From the NCBI GenBank assembly GCA_051814705.1, contig JBPWQW010000004.1, forward strand, positions 519,702 to 583,701: a stretch of 64,000 bases of DNA. Direction: 5' to 3'. The position numbers were made by a program, and so were the translations under genes. Under the pieces are notes generated by a model. The model had not been told where the DNA came from and did no database searches. It saw only the letters and a list, made by a program, of their open reading frames with translations. This stretch comes from Geojedonia sp051814705 (GTDB taxonomy: Bacteria > Bacteroidota > Bacteroidia > Flavobacteriales > Flavobacteriaceae). This document shows positions 52,281 through 61,145 of the stretch, one piece after another. Every line of letters begins with the position of its first letter. Within the stretch, counting starts at the first letter, position 1.

Positions 52281-54499
52281 CAAGTTAAAAATTTGGCCTT
52301 CAAAAAACGAATAAAATCATCTTCATTTGCAGTTTGCATCAGTGCTACATAACCAGCATATGCATTAGTGTGCATGGATATTTTCTGTCTGATATCGGCC
52401 ATTTCCGCAGCTTTTGTATAGAATTCCATAGCTTTATCCATATTGTTTATATACATATTGGCTTCGGCAACAGTAGCGTATTTCCATAAATTATCTCTGC
52501 AATTATTAGTAGCTTCTAAGGCTTGTTTGGCATATTTCATCATCTTTCCTTCATTGCCTTCCATAACAATGCTCAAAAATGCAAGATTGATGGCATGGTA
52601 ATAAATTTGACTGTCATCTTCAGCTTTAATGGCCAATTCCAGTGCTTTATTATAATAACCAAAAGCCGCATCGCCTTCTTTTTTGGAGTACGAATTGAGA
52701 TAAGCACGTTTGTAGCGGCCACCTAAAATTCCCATTAAATCGGTGTTGTCTTTGGCGAGTGGGTGTTCGTTCAAAATTTTAATGGCTTTGTCTTTTCTGT
52801 CCAATCCTTCCAAACTAAAAATAAGTTGCCGCAGGCCGTTCAAATCCAAATCGTTAACCTTTGGTAAAAGTTCTTTAACGACGGCGTCATACTTGCCTAG
52901 CGTAATATTGATTTCTTCGCGATTGGTATACAGATTATAGAAGGTGTTATTGGTGAGTGTGTCTAGAATTAAGTTGTAAGCATCGTCTTTTTTATCTTTA
53001 GGTTTGACCATTTTAAAGTGGTCTTCATCCACAAACTCACAGTATTCTTTCGCAAATGGTCCATGGCAGGACTCTACCGTAACATATTGATCGTTGGTGG
53101 CAGCTGCTACTTTGAGTTTAAATGGGATGCCATTTTTGAAGGTTTCTGTCCATTTTTTTCTTAACGAGGTTATAAATGGACCTTTACTGCTCATCTCTTT
53201 ATATTTGGTGTTCCATTGTTTGGTCAACAATTCAGGAGAAATGCCATTGCTAGGCGTTCCGAACATGATAAGATGGGAAATGCGTTTGCGTTCATCTTCA
53301 CTTAATTCCAAAATCGCTTTTTGGGCAACTAATCCACCCATACTATGCGCGATAATAGCAATACGGTCGTATTTTTTAAATTTATAACAGATGGAGGTTT
53401 TTAAGAACCCCGCTATTTTATCAACATCCAGTATGGCTGCCCAAATGTCTTTCCCTAATTCTGGCTGCACAAAATGGGAGTAACCGAGAGGTTTCATGGC
53501 CCAACCATCAAAATTTGAATCGGATTGCAACAGTTTTGGGATGTTTCCAAATGTCCCTTTGGATTCACCTGAAAAACCATGTATAAAAAGCAGTAAATTA
53601 TTACCTTCTTCTCTTACCCAAGACTCATCATTGTTTTCGCTTTTTGAACTAATTGGCACCTGTTTTTCAACTATGGCAGTAAATTTGTCGGTAACAATAT
53701 TCTTTTTTAATTTTTTTGGAATATAACTTATTACAAAATCATTATTCATTTGAAGATTAGCATATGGAGTTTGATCTTTAACTCCTTTATCTTTTAAGGA
53801 CCGCGCCATTTCGGGTACTCTAATAAATAGGTAATTAACCGTTTCTACCATTCTTATATATTCATCTGCAAAAAAATGTTTATTTTTTGCCTGTAGAGCT
53901 TCTAAAAGACAGGTTGTAAATAGACTATATTTCCCTAAAGTTCCCCAAGACAACTCATCTTTTTGAGATGAAGCAACGATGGCCATGCCTTGCTCATCAT
54001 CAATTTCTTGAGCTAAACCGTCTAAGTTTGAAGTATGATGATTTAAATTATTTGAAAAGTTTTGTGTGATAGTTTCATCTTTATCATCAAAAAATGACCC
54101 TGAATGGCAACAATCAAATAGAATGATCATTCTTTTTGATTTCATTTGACTTAGTTTGTCTTTTAAGTCCTTTCCGAAGATCACATTGTCATCTGATGCG
54201 CCAAAGGGTAATAAAAAGGATCTATTTTTACTTTCTTGATAACCACCATGCCCAGAATAAAAAAGAAGAAAAGAAGAATTTTCATCGGTGTTTGCTATAA
54301 AATAATCTATAGCTCCCATAATGTTTTCGGTTGTAGCTTTAGTATCGACAAGAAGCTTAATATGTTCTTTTTTATAACCACAAAGTTCTTCATTGGTAAG
54401 TAATTTATAAATTGCTTTAGCGTCACTTATAACTTGAGGCTCTTTTTGTGTATTATCAACGCCAATAATTAGGGCATACGCATTATCTAGTTTACTCAT
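52280..54499 (-). CDS. metacaspase-like protease fused to alpha/beta hydrolase and TPRs
   Basis: A 739-residue cytoplasmic multidomain protein with no signal peptide. Residues 1-260 are a C14 caspase domain: His84 in FLLFYSGHGGYQ and Cys131 in MIILFDCCHSGSF form the dyad, and Asp129 of DCCHSG matches the metacaspase/orthocaspase S1 pocket that prefers Lys or Arg. Residues about 295-500 are an alpha/beta hydrolase with LLLFIHGFSGES and the nucleophile elbow AIIAHSMGGLVAQK (Ser386). The rest (about 535-739) is TPR-like helices. Orientation and a 90-bp gap put it in one operon with the membrane TPR gene. Domain calls are firm; the fused biological role is unknown. Confidence 0.9.
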   Translation of the reverse strand: MSKLDNAYALIIGVDNTQKEPQVISDAKAIYKLLTNEELCGYKKEHIKLLVDTKATTENIMGAIDYFIANTDENSSFLLFYSGHGGYQESKNRSFLLPFGASDDNVIFGKDLKDKLSQMKSKRMIILFDCCHSGSFFDDKDETITQNFSNNLNHHTSNLDGLAQEIDDEQGMAIVASSQKDELSWGTLGKYSLFTTCLLEALQAKNKHFFADEYIRMVETVNYLFIRVPEMARSLKDKGVKDQTPYANLQMNNDFVISYIPKKLKKNIVTDKFTAIVEKQVPISSKSENNDESWVREEGNNLLLFIHGFSGESKGTFGNIPKLLQSDSNFDGWAMKPLGYSHFVQPELGKDIWAAILDVDKIAGFLKTSICYKFKKYDRIAIIAHSMGGLVAQKAILELSEDERKRISHLIMFGTPSNGISPELLTKQWNTKYKEMSSKGPFITSLRKKWTETFKNGIPFKLKVAAATNDQYVTVESCHGPFAKEYCEFVDEDHFKMVKPKDKKDDAYNLILDTLTNNTFYNLYTNREEINITLGKYDAVVKELLPKVNDLDLNGLRQLIFSLEGLDRKDKAIKILNEHPLAKDNTDLMGILGGRYKRAYLNSYSKKEGDAAFGYYNKALELAIKAEDDSQIYYHAINLAFLSIVMEGNEGKMMKYAKQALEATNNCRDNLWKYATVAEANMYINNMDKAMEFYTKAAEMADIRQKISMHTNAYAGYVALMQTANEDDFIRFLKAKFLT

Positions 54500-54589
54500 A
54501 ATGAAGTATTAAAGTGTAAATTATCTTCTATATCATATTCAATAGGTAGGTTTTAAAATGAATGGTTCAATGAACATACATTTTTATAG

Positions 54590-56560
54590 TTATAAAAATT
54601 GGTTCCAATAATTTAAAATGTCTTTAAATTCTTTTGTATCTCTATACTTTAAAAAATGGGGGTCGTTTTGAAACGTCGTAGGTATAAACCGCTTGCCTTG
54701 AGCAACAGCTTTTTGTAAATAATCAAGAGCGTTTACTTTATCATCGAGCACCGAGTAATATTGTGCCAATCCATAATCAATTTCTCCAAATTGGAAGTTT
54801 GTTCTCAATGAATTCAAGCTTTCAATCAACTTGTCCGCTTGCTCATAATTTCCATTTTTATAGTTTGAGATGGCAAGTTTTACTAGTACATCAATATTTT
54901 TTGGGTCGTCAATGTTTAATTTTTCAAATAAACTTTGGGCTGTTTTATAGTCCTTTATATAATAATAGGATGATGCTACATTAAGAGGGTTACTGATTTG
55001 GTTTGCTGAATTGGCAATCACCTTATTAAAATAGGTTTGGGCTTTATCGTTTTCATTGGCGAGCAAAAATTCATTTCCTGTAAACATATATAGATTCAGC
55101 AATTCTTTTTTACTCATTGAAAGTTCCCATAATTTAAACTGAATGTCCAATGCATTATAATCACCAGATCTTATATATGCCATGACAATAGGTCTTTTAA
55201 GATAACCATCTTCAATAGTTTTGGTGATGGGTAATAGCTCATCAATGACCTGTTTGTATTTTTTAAACTCAACATCAGCCAAGCCTTTCATATAATATCT
55301 AAAACCACACAATAAACATTTTTCCAAAACCACATCTTTCATGGGGATTTCCTTGTTAAAGATATCATCTATATCTTCAGGACGATTTACAAATTGTAAG
55401 GCAAGGGTCATGGTCGTCATATTGGTAGTTAAATCCAGATATGTAATTTCATATTCCTTTTTCTGGGCTTTATAAGCTTTATCATATTTTCCTTCCAACA
55501 GGCTTTCATTTGAAAGGAGAATATTGCGTAATCGAGTACTTAATATTGAATTTACATCTATTTCCTTAATTAGCGAATCTGCAGTATGAAATTCACCTTT
55601 ATTGTAATAATATGTAATTTTGTTAATCTTCGGATCAAAATATTTAGGATCGGCCTTAATAGCTTTGTTAAGATATTCTAGATGAATACTATCTTGATTA
55701 TAATTCTGCATTGCAATTAAATAATATTCCAAGGCTTCATATTTTGGTGGAGTTTCTTCAGAAGATTTTTTCCCTTCCAAACTTAAATAACCCAATATCC
55801 TTTGCTTTAATTCTTCTACACAATCAATGGGTTTTGAAGGATCACAATCAATGGTTTCAAACGAAATCAGGACTTGATTATTTGTGCCATCATTTATGGA
55901 ACCTTGGAGTAGAAGTTTATTATTTTCTTTATAAAATGTCCCTGAGATTATCTTTCCGGGTTTAAAATAGGTATTAAGAAACGATCTGGAATCTACATTA
56001 CTCGCTTGTGATTTCATCATATTCGTATAATCTTTCACGACTTGGGGAGAAATAACCTGAGCCAATTCATTTTCTGTAATACCATGAATAATCCAGTTTG
56101 CAGCTATCTCACCGACAAAATCAAGTTTATCGTCACCCGTGTTATTGGTAAAAACTTGTACAGCTATTTTATCGTTACTCTTAATTTCTTCAAATTTATA
56201 GCCATGAGTTAGATTTGTATTAATGATAAGCACAGCAGAAAAAGAAGCGATTACACTTATAATCAATAAAGCACTGAAGTACATTTTCTGAAAAGCAGTT
56301 TTGTAAATTTTATTGGAATCGTCACTAGTTTGATCAGCCTCTAAATTTTTCAAATGGAACTTCCAGATGTAATAGACATAAATTGGAAAACCAATAATTA
56401 AAAACAGAATTAAATAGGTTACACTTTTTTCAGGAAAGTTCAATGGCTCGGCAATTAAAGCCAATACTTGAAGCACTACCCAGCTAGAAACCACGTAAAT
56501 AGACAGCATTTTAAATACTTCTTTTTCATGGCACTCTTTAAAAAAACCTTTTAGGTTCAT
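54590..56560 (-). CDS. membrane-anchored TPR protein with TolB/FlgO-like domain
   Basis: A 656-residue protein. Three transmembrane helices lie at about 19-38, 48-67 and 95-114; positive residues before TM1 and between TM2 and TM3 predict a periplasmic C-terminal portion. Residues about 130-235 (KIAVQVFTNNTGDDKLDFVGEIAANWIIHGI) resemble the TolB/FlgO-like domain found after the anchor of adenylate-cyclase-like TPR proteins, but no cyclase or DNA-binding domain is present. TPR units cover about 255-645. It is the first gene of the caspase operon and starts 106 bp from the divergent repeat-peptide ORF. It may be the sensor of the system. Confidence 0.85.
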   Translation of the reverse strand: MNLKGFFKECHEKEVFKMLSIYVVSSWVVLQVLALIAEPLNFPEKSVTYLILFLIIGFPIYVYYIWKFHLKNLEADQTSDDSNKIYKTAFQKMYFSALLIISVIASFSAVLIINTNLTHGYKFEEIKSNDKIAVQVFTNNTGDDKLDFVGEIAANWIIHGITENELAQVISPQVVKDYTNMMKSQASNVDSRSFLNTYFKPGKIISGTFYKENNKLLLQGSINDGTNNQVLISFETIDCDPSKPIDCVEELKQRILGYLSLEGKKSSEETPPKYEALEYYLIAMQNYNQDSIHLEYLNKAIKADPKYFDPKINKITYYYNKGEFHTADSLIKEIDVNSILSTRLRNILLSNESLLEGKYDKAYKAQKKEYEITYLDLTTNMTTMTLALQFVNRPEDIDDIFNKEIPMKDVVLEKCLLCGFRYYMKGLADVEFKKYKQVIDELLPITKTIEDGYLKRPIVMAYIRSGDYNALDIQFKLWELSMSKKELLNLYMFTGNEFLLANENDKAQTYFNKVIANSANQISNPLNVASSYYYIKDYKTAQSLFEKLNIDDPKNIDVLVKLAISNYKNGNYEQADKLIESLNSLRTNFQFGEIDYGLAQYYSVLDDKVNALDYLQKAVAQGKRFIPTTFQNDPHFLKYRDTKEFKDILNYWNQFL

Positions 56561-56666
56561 TTTTGGTATTTATGATTGTTGATTAAAAGTAAATGCTCGT
56601 ATTTACTTGTTAAAGTTACATATTTTCACTAATATAGTAAATAATTAACTTTAAATATACCATATT
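56561..56666. promoter_or_regulatory. divergent promoter region of caspase operon and repeat peptide
   Basis: 106 bp of very AT-rich DNA separate the divergent starts. No perfect TAnnTTTG box is visible; TATTTTCA near 56624 is a weak match on the plus strand. Shared control of both transcripts is plausible from geometry alone. Confidence 0.4.
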
Positions 56667-56840
56667 ATGGCTAGTAAAATTAAATCAAAAAGTGGTGCAG
56701 TTAAACCTAAGGGAGGAGCAATCAATCCTAAGGGAGGAGCAATCAATCCTAAGGGAGGAGCAATCAATCCTAAGGGAGGAGCAATCAACCCTAAAGGAGG
56801 AGCAATCAACCCTAAAGGAGGGGCAATCAATCCTAAATGA
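56667..56840 (+). CDS. 57-residue repeat peptide, (GGAINPK)x6
   Basis: ATG at 56667 opens a frame encoding a 15-residue basic leader (MASKIKSKSGAVKPK) followed by six perfect GGAINPK heptapeptides and TGA. Between units only silent changes are seen (AAG/AAA, AAT/AAC, GGA/GGG). The stop arises where a GGA of the next unit reads TGA, and a decayed seventh unit follows it. Every unit ends in Lys before Gly, exactly the kind of bond a DCCHSG-type caspase should cut, releasing identical heptapeptides. The silent pattern also fits a minus-strand frame, so it does not by itself prove coding; the ATG start and the divergent position support the plus strand. No known family is recognised. Confidence 0.65.
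   Translation: MASKIKSKSGAVKPKGGAINPKGGAINPKGGAINPKGGAINPKGGAINPKGGAINPK
56706..56840. repeat. 21-bp tandem repeat array (six full units and decayed seventh following)
   Basis: Units of 21 bp (CCTAAGGGAGGAGCAATCAA plus one base) run without spacers. Early units carry AAG/AAT and later ones AAA/AAC, indicating expansion of two sub-blocks by slippage or unequal exchange. A degenerate copy continues to about 56862. Confidence 0.95.
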
Positions 56841-57004
56841 GGAACTATCAATCCTATAGGATATATTAAAAAAAAATCACTTATTTTTCTGATGTTTACA
56901 TCCGAAAACTATCCCAAATACAAACCTAGAGCTTTAACAATTTCTCAATTATAACATTCCAGTTACAATAGAGTCATGTGTTTTATGGCCAATAATAGAG
57001 ATTT

Positions 57005-57036
57005 AAAAAATCCGATTCACATGAATCGGATTTTTT
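57005..57036 (-). terminator. terminator after the beta-propeller amidohydrolase gene
   Basis: AAAAAATCCGATTCA (57005-57019) pairs with TGAATCGGATTTTTT (57022-57036). On the minus strand the stem is followed by T-rich sequence, 10 bp after the stop codon. Its stem is nearly identical to that at 60368-60399. Confidence 0.9.
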
Positions 57037-57046
57037 ATTTAAATAT

Positions 57047-60000
57047 TTAATGGGAGCTTACAAAGCAACCACAGGCTTGCCGAGTAAAACTTTGACTTTC
57101 TTCGTGCCACGGAAAGGCTTCGTTATACTTGTTGTTTTCCCAATAGAATTTAGTGCGTTCTTTGGGATGGTTCCCAATTTCGTTCATGGTTTCAGTGTCA
57201 TATAAATGACCATTGACCATCGTATAAATAATACTTTCCGAGTTTCTAATGTCTTCCAACGGATTTTTATCCATGACAATCAAATCGGCGAGTTTGCCAA
57301 CCTTTAATGATCCAATATCATGTCCTGCACCAATATAATTTGCACCGTTAATGGTAGCAGCTTTTAAGGCCTCATGGTTGGTCATACCACCTTGTTGAAG
57401 CATCCATAATTCCCAATGCGCTCCTAATCCCTGAAGTTGACCATGAGCACCTAAGTTTATATTCACGCCAGCGTCACTTAAGGCTTTAGTGGTTTTAGAA
57501 ACTAGGATATGGCCGTTTTGATATTCTTCATCTGGAACCATGGTACGGTATCTCGAACGGGAATCAATAATGCCTCTAGGGGTGTATTTTAATAATTTTT
57601 TGTTTTCCCAAACATTAGTGTTTTGATACCAATAGTATTCGCCATTAACTCCTCCATAATTTACAATAAGGGTAGGAGTGTAGCCTACATTACTTTGCCC
57701 CCAAAGTTCTAACACATCTTTATAAACAGGAGCAACAGGAATATTATGTTCAACACCGGTATGGCCGTCGATAACCATGGTTAAATTGTGGTAAAATGTT
57801 GAACCTCCTTCTGGCACAACAAAAATGCCCTCTTCACGAGCAGCTTCTAATACTTGCTGACGTTGATCCCGTCTGGGTTGGTTATAGCTTTTAACCGAAA
57901 GCGCACCAAAGGCTTTAGTACGTCTAATGGAAGAGCGGGCATCCTCTAAATTGTTTATGACTGCTTTAAAGTCACCTTCAGCACCGTAAAGAATAAAACC
58001 AGTAGAGTAGAGACGAGGCCCTACTAAGCTTCCATTTTTAAGCAATTCGGATAATGCAAAAACGGTTTCCGAGTTGGCCGAAGGATCGTGAGAGGTAGTA
58101 ACTCCATAAGCTAAATTAGCATAAAATTGCCAATGTTTTTGAGTGGTCAATCCGTATCGGAAGCCTCCTATATGGGCATGGGCATCAACAATCCCAGGCA
58201 TGATCGTTTTCCCTTTTACATCATAGACTTTGGTGTCAGAAGGAATGGTGATATCTGAAGCATTGCCAATAGCTTCAATTTTATTGTCATGGACAACAAG
58301 GGTTCCATTTTCAATAACTTCATCACCTTCCATGGTAATAATTCGAGCTCCTGTAAAGGCAATGCGCCCCTTAGGCTTATCGGTTTTTACTTCTAACTTG
58401 ATTTTAGTTCCACTTTCTACTAGTTTGGCATTTTCTGAAGCTTCCGCTGAAAAATACTCGTTCCCAAAAGTCCAATGCAGTGTTTTACTGTCGCTAGACC
58501 AATGCAAGTTAATACCAGCATCTTTGGATAATTGGGTAACGGGTACAAATTTTGTTTTATCGGTCATGTCTAAGGTTTGTCCCGATTTTGGCATTGGAGC
58601 TATGTAAACTTTGTATAAATGCATAAACGCCAACCATTTTCCATCTGGACTGGGCACCAATCTATTGCCGTGTTCCGACTTTACCAATACGCGTTTATCA
58701 TAACCGTTTAGATCAACACTTACCAATTCTTTAGTCAATTCTCCAAAGAAAACGCCACCGTTTTGATAAATGATGCGGGTGTCATCGGCATTGTAAATGG
58801 GATAGTCTCCTTCCTTTGTAATAAACTTGACTTGGGAACCATCTGTGTTCATAGTATAGAGCCCAGGGTTTTTATCAAATGTCCTACCTTGCTCATTATT
58901 TCCATCTTCTTTTATATAAACGATATGTTTTCCATCATGAGAATAGGATGGGTTTCTATAGATTCCTTTTTGAGTTGAAAGTTTAATTGGGTTTCCACCT
59001 TTTGTTGAAATCTTGTAAATAGCTCCTAAATTTTCGTCGTTCCAGGTGACATAAACAACCTCATTTCCACTTGGAGAGAAGGCTGGTTCAAATTCAAAAT
59101 CAGATCCAGTTGTTAATCGTTTTGGAGTCCCATTTGGGAGTGTTTGTGTCCATAAATACCCTAATGCATTAAAGGCTAGTGTTTTTTTGTCAGGAGAGGT
59201 CACAGCATTGCGAATCACCTTCGATTCAAACGTATCAGGAGCAACTGGGGTGTCAAACTCTAGGGCTTTAGCGATTTTCATTTTTGCATCAACTTGAAAC
59301 GGAATGTTGGTAACGGCTAATGTTTTAGTGTTTATTTTGTTGATTTTTCCACCAGACCATATAATGATGTCTTCGTTGTTGGGCATCCAATTAAAATTGG
59401 TATACACTCCAAAAATTGCCCAAGCTTCTTGTTGGTCTTTATTAAGTTGGTCATAAATTGGCCATTCTTCACCAGTTTCTAAATTTTGAAGATAGAGAAC
59501 CGTTTTGGTGCGAACGCGTTTAACAAAAGCCAATGTTTTTCCATCTCTGGAAATTTGTGGACGAGCTGCACCTCCAGGACCACCTGTTAGACGTTCTATT
59601 TCACCGGTGGTCATATCGTATCTATTAATGACATAAATTTGACTGTTTGGATCTTTGTTGTACTGAAAAAATCCACCTGGATATACATCTTCACTATAAT
59701 ACAAATACTTCCCATCTGGAGATATACTGGGTTCATTTACATCTTGTTGGTCATTTTTTTTCTTGGTGAGTTGTATACCACTTCCTCCAGTTTTATGGTA
59801 CATCCACAATTCTCCTGCACCCAAAGAACGTTGAGAGGTAAAATGTTTACGTGCAATAAGATAGTTTCCATCTGGTGTCCAAACGGCATTGTTGAGAAGT
59901 CTAAAATCTTCTTTAGTGACTTGTTTGGCATCACTACCATCGGCATTCATCACCCAAATATTGTCTCCACCACCAGCATCGCTAGTAAACGAAATCTTAG

Positions 60001-60307
60001 TGCCGTCTGGACTAAAACGAGGTTGGATTTCAAAAGCTAGTCCCGCTCTTAAAACGGATGCTTTTCCTCCAGCAATATCGATTTTGTAAATATCTCCCAA
60101 CATATCGAAGACAATAGTTTTTCCGTCAGGGCTCACATCTAAGTTCATCCAAGTCCCTTCTGTGGTTGAAATATTAAGGTCTTTAAACTCCCAATTACCT
60201 TCAGGATTTGAAACATCCCAAGGCTTTTCTTTATCTTTAGAATCCTGAGCAAATGAATAAAAGGTTATAAAAAAGAATAAGGATAAAATAATAGAAATTC
60301 GATTCAT
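57047..60307 (-). CDS. exported amidohydrolase with TolB-like/PD40 beta-propeller
   Basis: A 1086-residue exported protein. The signal peptide is at about 1-20 (ending FYSFAQ). Residues about 40-640 contain repeated WD40-like/PD40 blades (LDVSPDGKTIVFDMLGDIY, QPRFSPDGTKISFTSD, EPSISPDGKYLYYSED, and others). The C-terminal amidohydrolase domain (about 650-1060) has the metal motif MPGIVDAHAHIGG and later GVEHN, NLGAHGQLQG and KVGKLADLIVMDKNP. The propeller probably gates access to a peptide- or amide-cleaving site. The C-terminus ends with CGCF. It is transcribed alone between two near-identical terminators. Confidence 0.92.
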   Translation of the reverse strand: MNRISIILSLFFFITFYSFAQDSKDKEKPWDVSNPEGNWEFKDLNISTTEGTWMNLDVSPDGKTIVFDMLGDIYKIDIAGGKASVLRAGLAFEIQPRFSPDGTKISFTSDAGGGDNIWVMNADGSDAKQVTKEDFRLLNNAVWTPDGNYLIARKHFTSQRSLGAGELWMYHKTGGSGIQLTKKKNDQQDVNEPSISPDGKYLYYSEDVYPGGFFQYNKDPNSQIYVINRYDMTTGEIERLTGGPGGAARPQISRDGKTLAFVKRVRTKTVLYLQNLETGEEWPIYDQLNKDQQEAWAIFGVYTNFNWMPNNEDIIIWSGGKINKINTKTLAVTNIPFQVDAKMKIAKALEFDTPVAPDTFESKVIRNAVTSPDKKTLAFNALGYLWTQTLPNGTPKRLTTGSDFEFEPAFSPSGNEVVYVTWNDENLGAIYKISTKGGNPIKLSTQKGIYRNPSYSHDGKHIVYIKEDGNNEQGRTFDKNPGLYTMNTDGSQVKFITKEGDYPIYNADDTRIIYQNGGVFFGELTKELVSVDLNGYDKRVLVKSEHGNRLVPSPDGKWLAFMHLYKVYIAPMPKSGQTLDMTDKTKFVPVTQLSKDAGINLHWSSDSKTLHWTFGNEYFSAEASENAKLVESGTKIKLEVKTDKPKGRIAFTGARIITMEGDEVIENGTLVVHDNKIEAIGNASDITIPSDTKVYDVKGKTIMPGIVDAHAHIGGFRYGLTTQKHWQFYANLAYGVTTSHDPSANSETVFALSELLKNGSLVGPRLYSTGFILYGAEGDFKAVINNLEDARSSIRRTKAFGALSVKSYNQPRRDQRQQVLEAAREEGIFVVPEGGSTFYHNLTMVIDGHTGVEHNIPVAPVYKDVLELWGQSNVGYTPTLIVNYGGVNGEYYWYQNTNVWENKKLLKYTPRGIIDSRSRYRTMVPDEEYQNGHILVSKTTKALSDAGVNINLGAHGQLQGLGAHWELWMLQQGGMTNHEALKAATINGANYIGAGHDIGSLKVGKLADLIVMDKNPLEDIRNSESIIYTMVNGHLYDTETMNEIGNHPKERTKFYWENNKYNEAFPWHEESQSFTRQACGCFVSSH

Positions 60308-60367
60308 GTTGAAGTGTTTTTTGATTAAGGTTGAAAGATAAATATATTAATTCAAATAGGTTACAAA

Positions 60368-60399
60368 AAAAATCCGATTCAATATTGAATCGGATTTTT
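60368..60399 (-). terminator. terminator of the thrS-infC-rpmI-rplT operon
   Basis: AAAAATCCGATTCAAT (60368-60383) is followed by its complement ending GGATTTTT (60399). A perfect stem 36 bp downstream of the rplT stop on the minus strand, with T-run in that direction. Confidence 0.9.
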
Positions 60400-60434
60400 A
60401 TAAGCGAATTGTTGTTATTGTTTAGGCGAACGCC

Positions 60435-60779
60435 TTATTTTACTTTGTTTATTATGGCTTCAAAAGCTTCTGGGTTGTTCATGGCTAAATCGGCAAGAAC
60501 CTTACGGTTCAATTCAATATTATTGGCCTTTAGTTTTCCCATTAATTTTGAATAGCTCATTCCATGTAATCTGGCTCCAGCGTTAATACGCATAATCCAT
60601 AATCCACGAAATGTTCTTTTCTTGTTTCTACGGTCTCTGTACGAATATTGCATCGCTTTGTCTACCGCATTTTTTGCTACTGTCCAGACGTTTTTACGTC
60701 TTCCAAAGTAACCTTTTGCTTGCTTTAAAACCTTTTTTCTTCTGGCTCTTTTTGCAACTGAATTTACTGATCTTGGCAT
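60435..60779 (-). CDS. rplT: 50S ribosomal protein bL20
   Basis: A 114-residue L20 with the basic N-terminal tail (PRSVNSVAKRARRKKVLKQAKGYFGRRKNVWTVAKNAV) and globular domain RLHGMSYSKLMGKLKANNIELNRKVLADLA. It binds 23S rRNA early in assembly and in many bacteria represses its own operon. Last gene of the thrS operon, 101 bp after rpmI, a gap that contains a possible hairpin. Confidence 0.98.
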   Translation of the reverse strand: MPRSVNSVAKRARRKKVLKQAKGYFGRRKNVWTVAKNAVDKAMQYSYRDRRNKKRTFRGLWIMRINAGARLHGMSYSKLMGKLKANNIELNRKVLADLAMNNPEAFEAIINKVK

Positions 60780-60798
60780 TTTTTAATTGTTTTTTGTA

Positions 60799-60825
60799 GT
60801 AGGCGGGCAATACTTGCCGCTTTTT
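60799..60825 (-). promoter_or_regulatory. possible hairpin in the rpmI-rplT gap
   Basis: On the minus strand GCGGCAA, loop GTA, TTGCCCGC can pair with one bulged C, about 20-40 bp before the rplT ATG. A site for L20 autoregulation is conceivable, but the stem is short and the idea is inference only. Confidence 0.3.
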
Positions 60826-60880
60826 CATTTTTTGGCCTAACTCCAGGGTTTATAAATTGTTTTAACCGGTTAGCTTAATA

Positions 60881-61078
60881 TTACTTTAAACGTAGCATTA
60901 AGTTAACATTACTCTCGTCTGACTTATGTACTAATGTACTATGAGTCAAAGCAAGTTTACGCTTTTTTGATTTTTTGGTCAAAATGTGACTTTTAAAAGC
61001 GTGCTTTCTTTTAATTTTACCAGTACCAGTTAGTTTAAAACGTTTCTTGGCACTTGATTTAGTTTTCATTTTAGGCAT
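60881..61078 (-). CDS. rpmI: 50S ribosomal protein bL35
   Basis: A 65-residue L35: PKMKTKSSAKKRFKLTGTGKIKRKHAFKSHILTKKSKKRKLAL, the typical very basic sequence. It binds 23S rRNA in the large subunit. Located 67 bp downstream of infC and 101 bp upstream of rplT in the conserved order infC-rpmI-rplT. Confidence 0.98.
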   Translation of the reverse strand: MPKMKTKSSAKKRFKLTGTGKIKRKHAFKSHILTKKSKKRKLALTHSTLVHKSDESNVNLMLRLK

Positions 61079-61145
61079 TTTCTCCTAGGTTTTATTTACG
61101 TTTCGCTTATTATCTTTACACTGAATTCTTTTCAGCAATTCATTC

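Noticed and set aside
56706..56840. Possible CRISPR array
   Set aside because: Units are 21 bp head to tail with no spacers, and no cas genes are present.
56651..56851. Minus-strand ORF of PPLGLIA repeats across the 21-bp array
   Set aside because: It has only a TTG start, is an inevitable open frame of a 21-bp repeat, and lies against the ATG-started plus-strand frame. The silent substitutions fit both strands, so this is a preference and not a proof.
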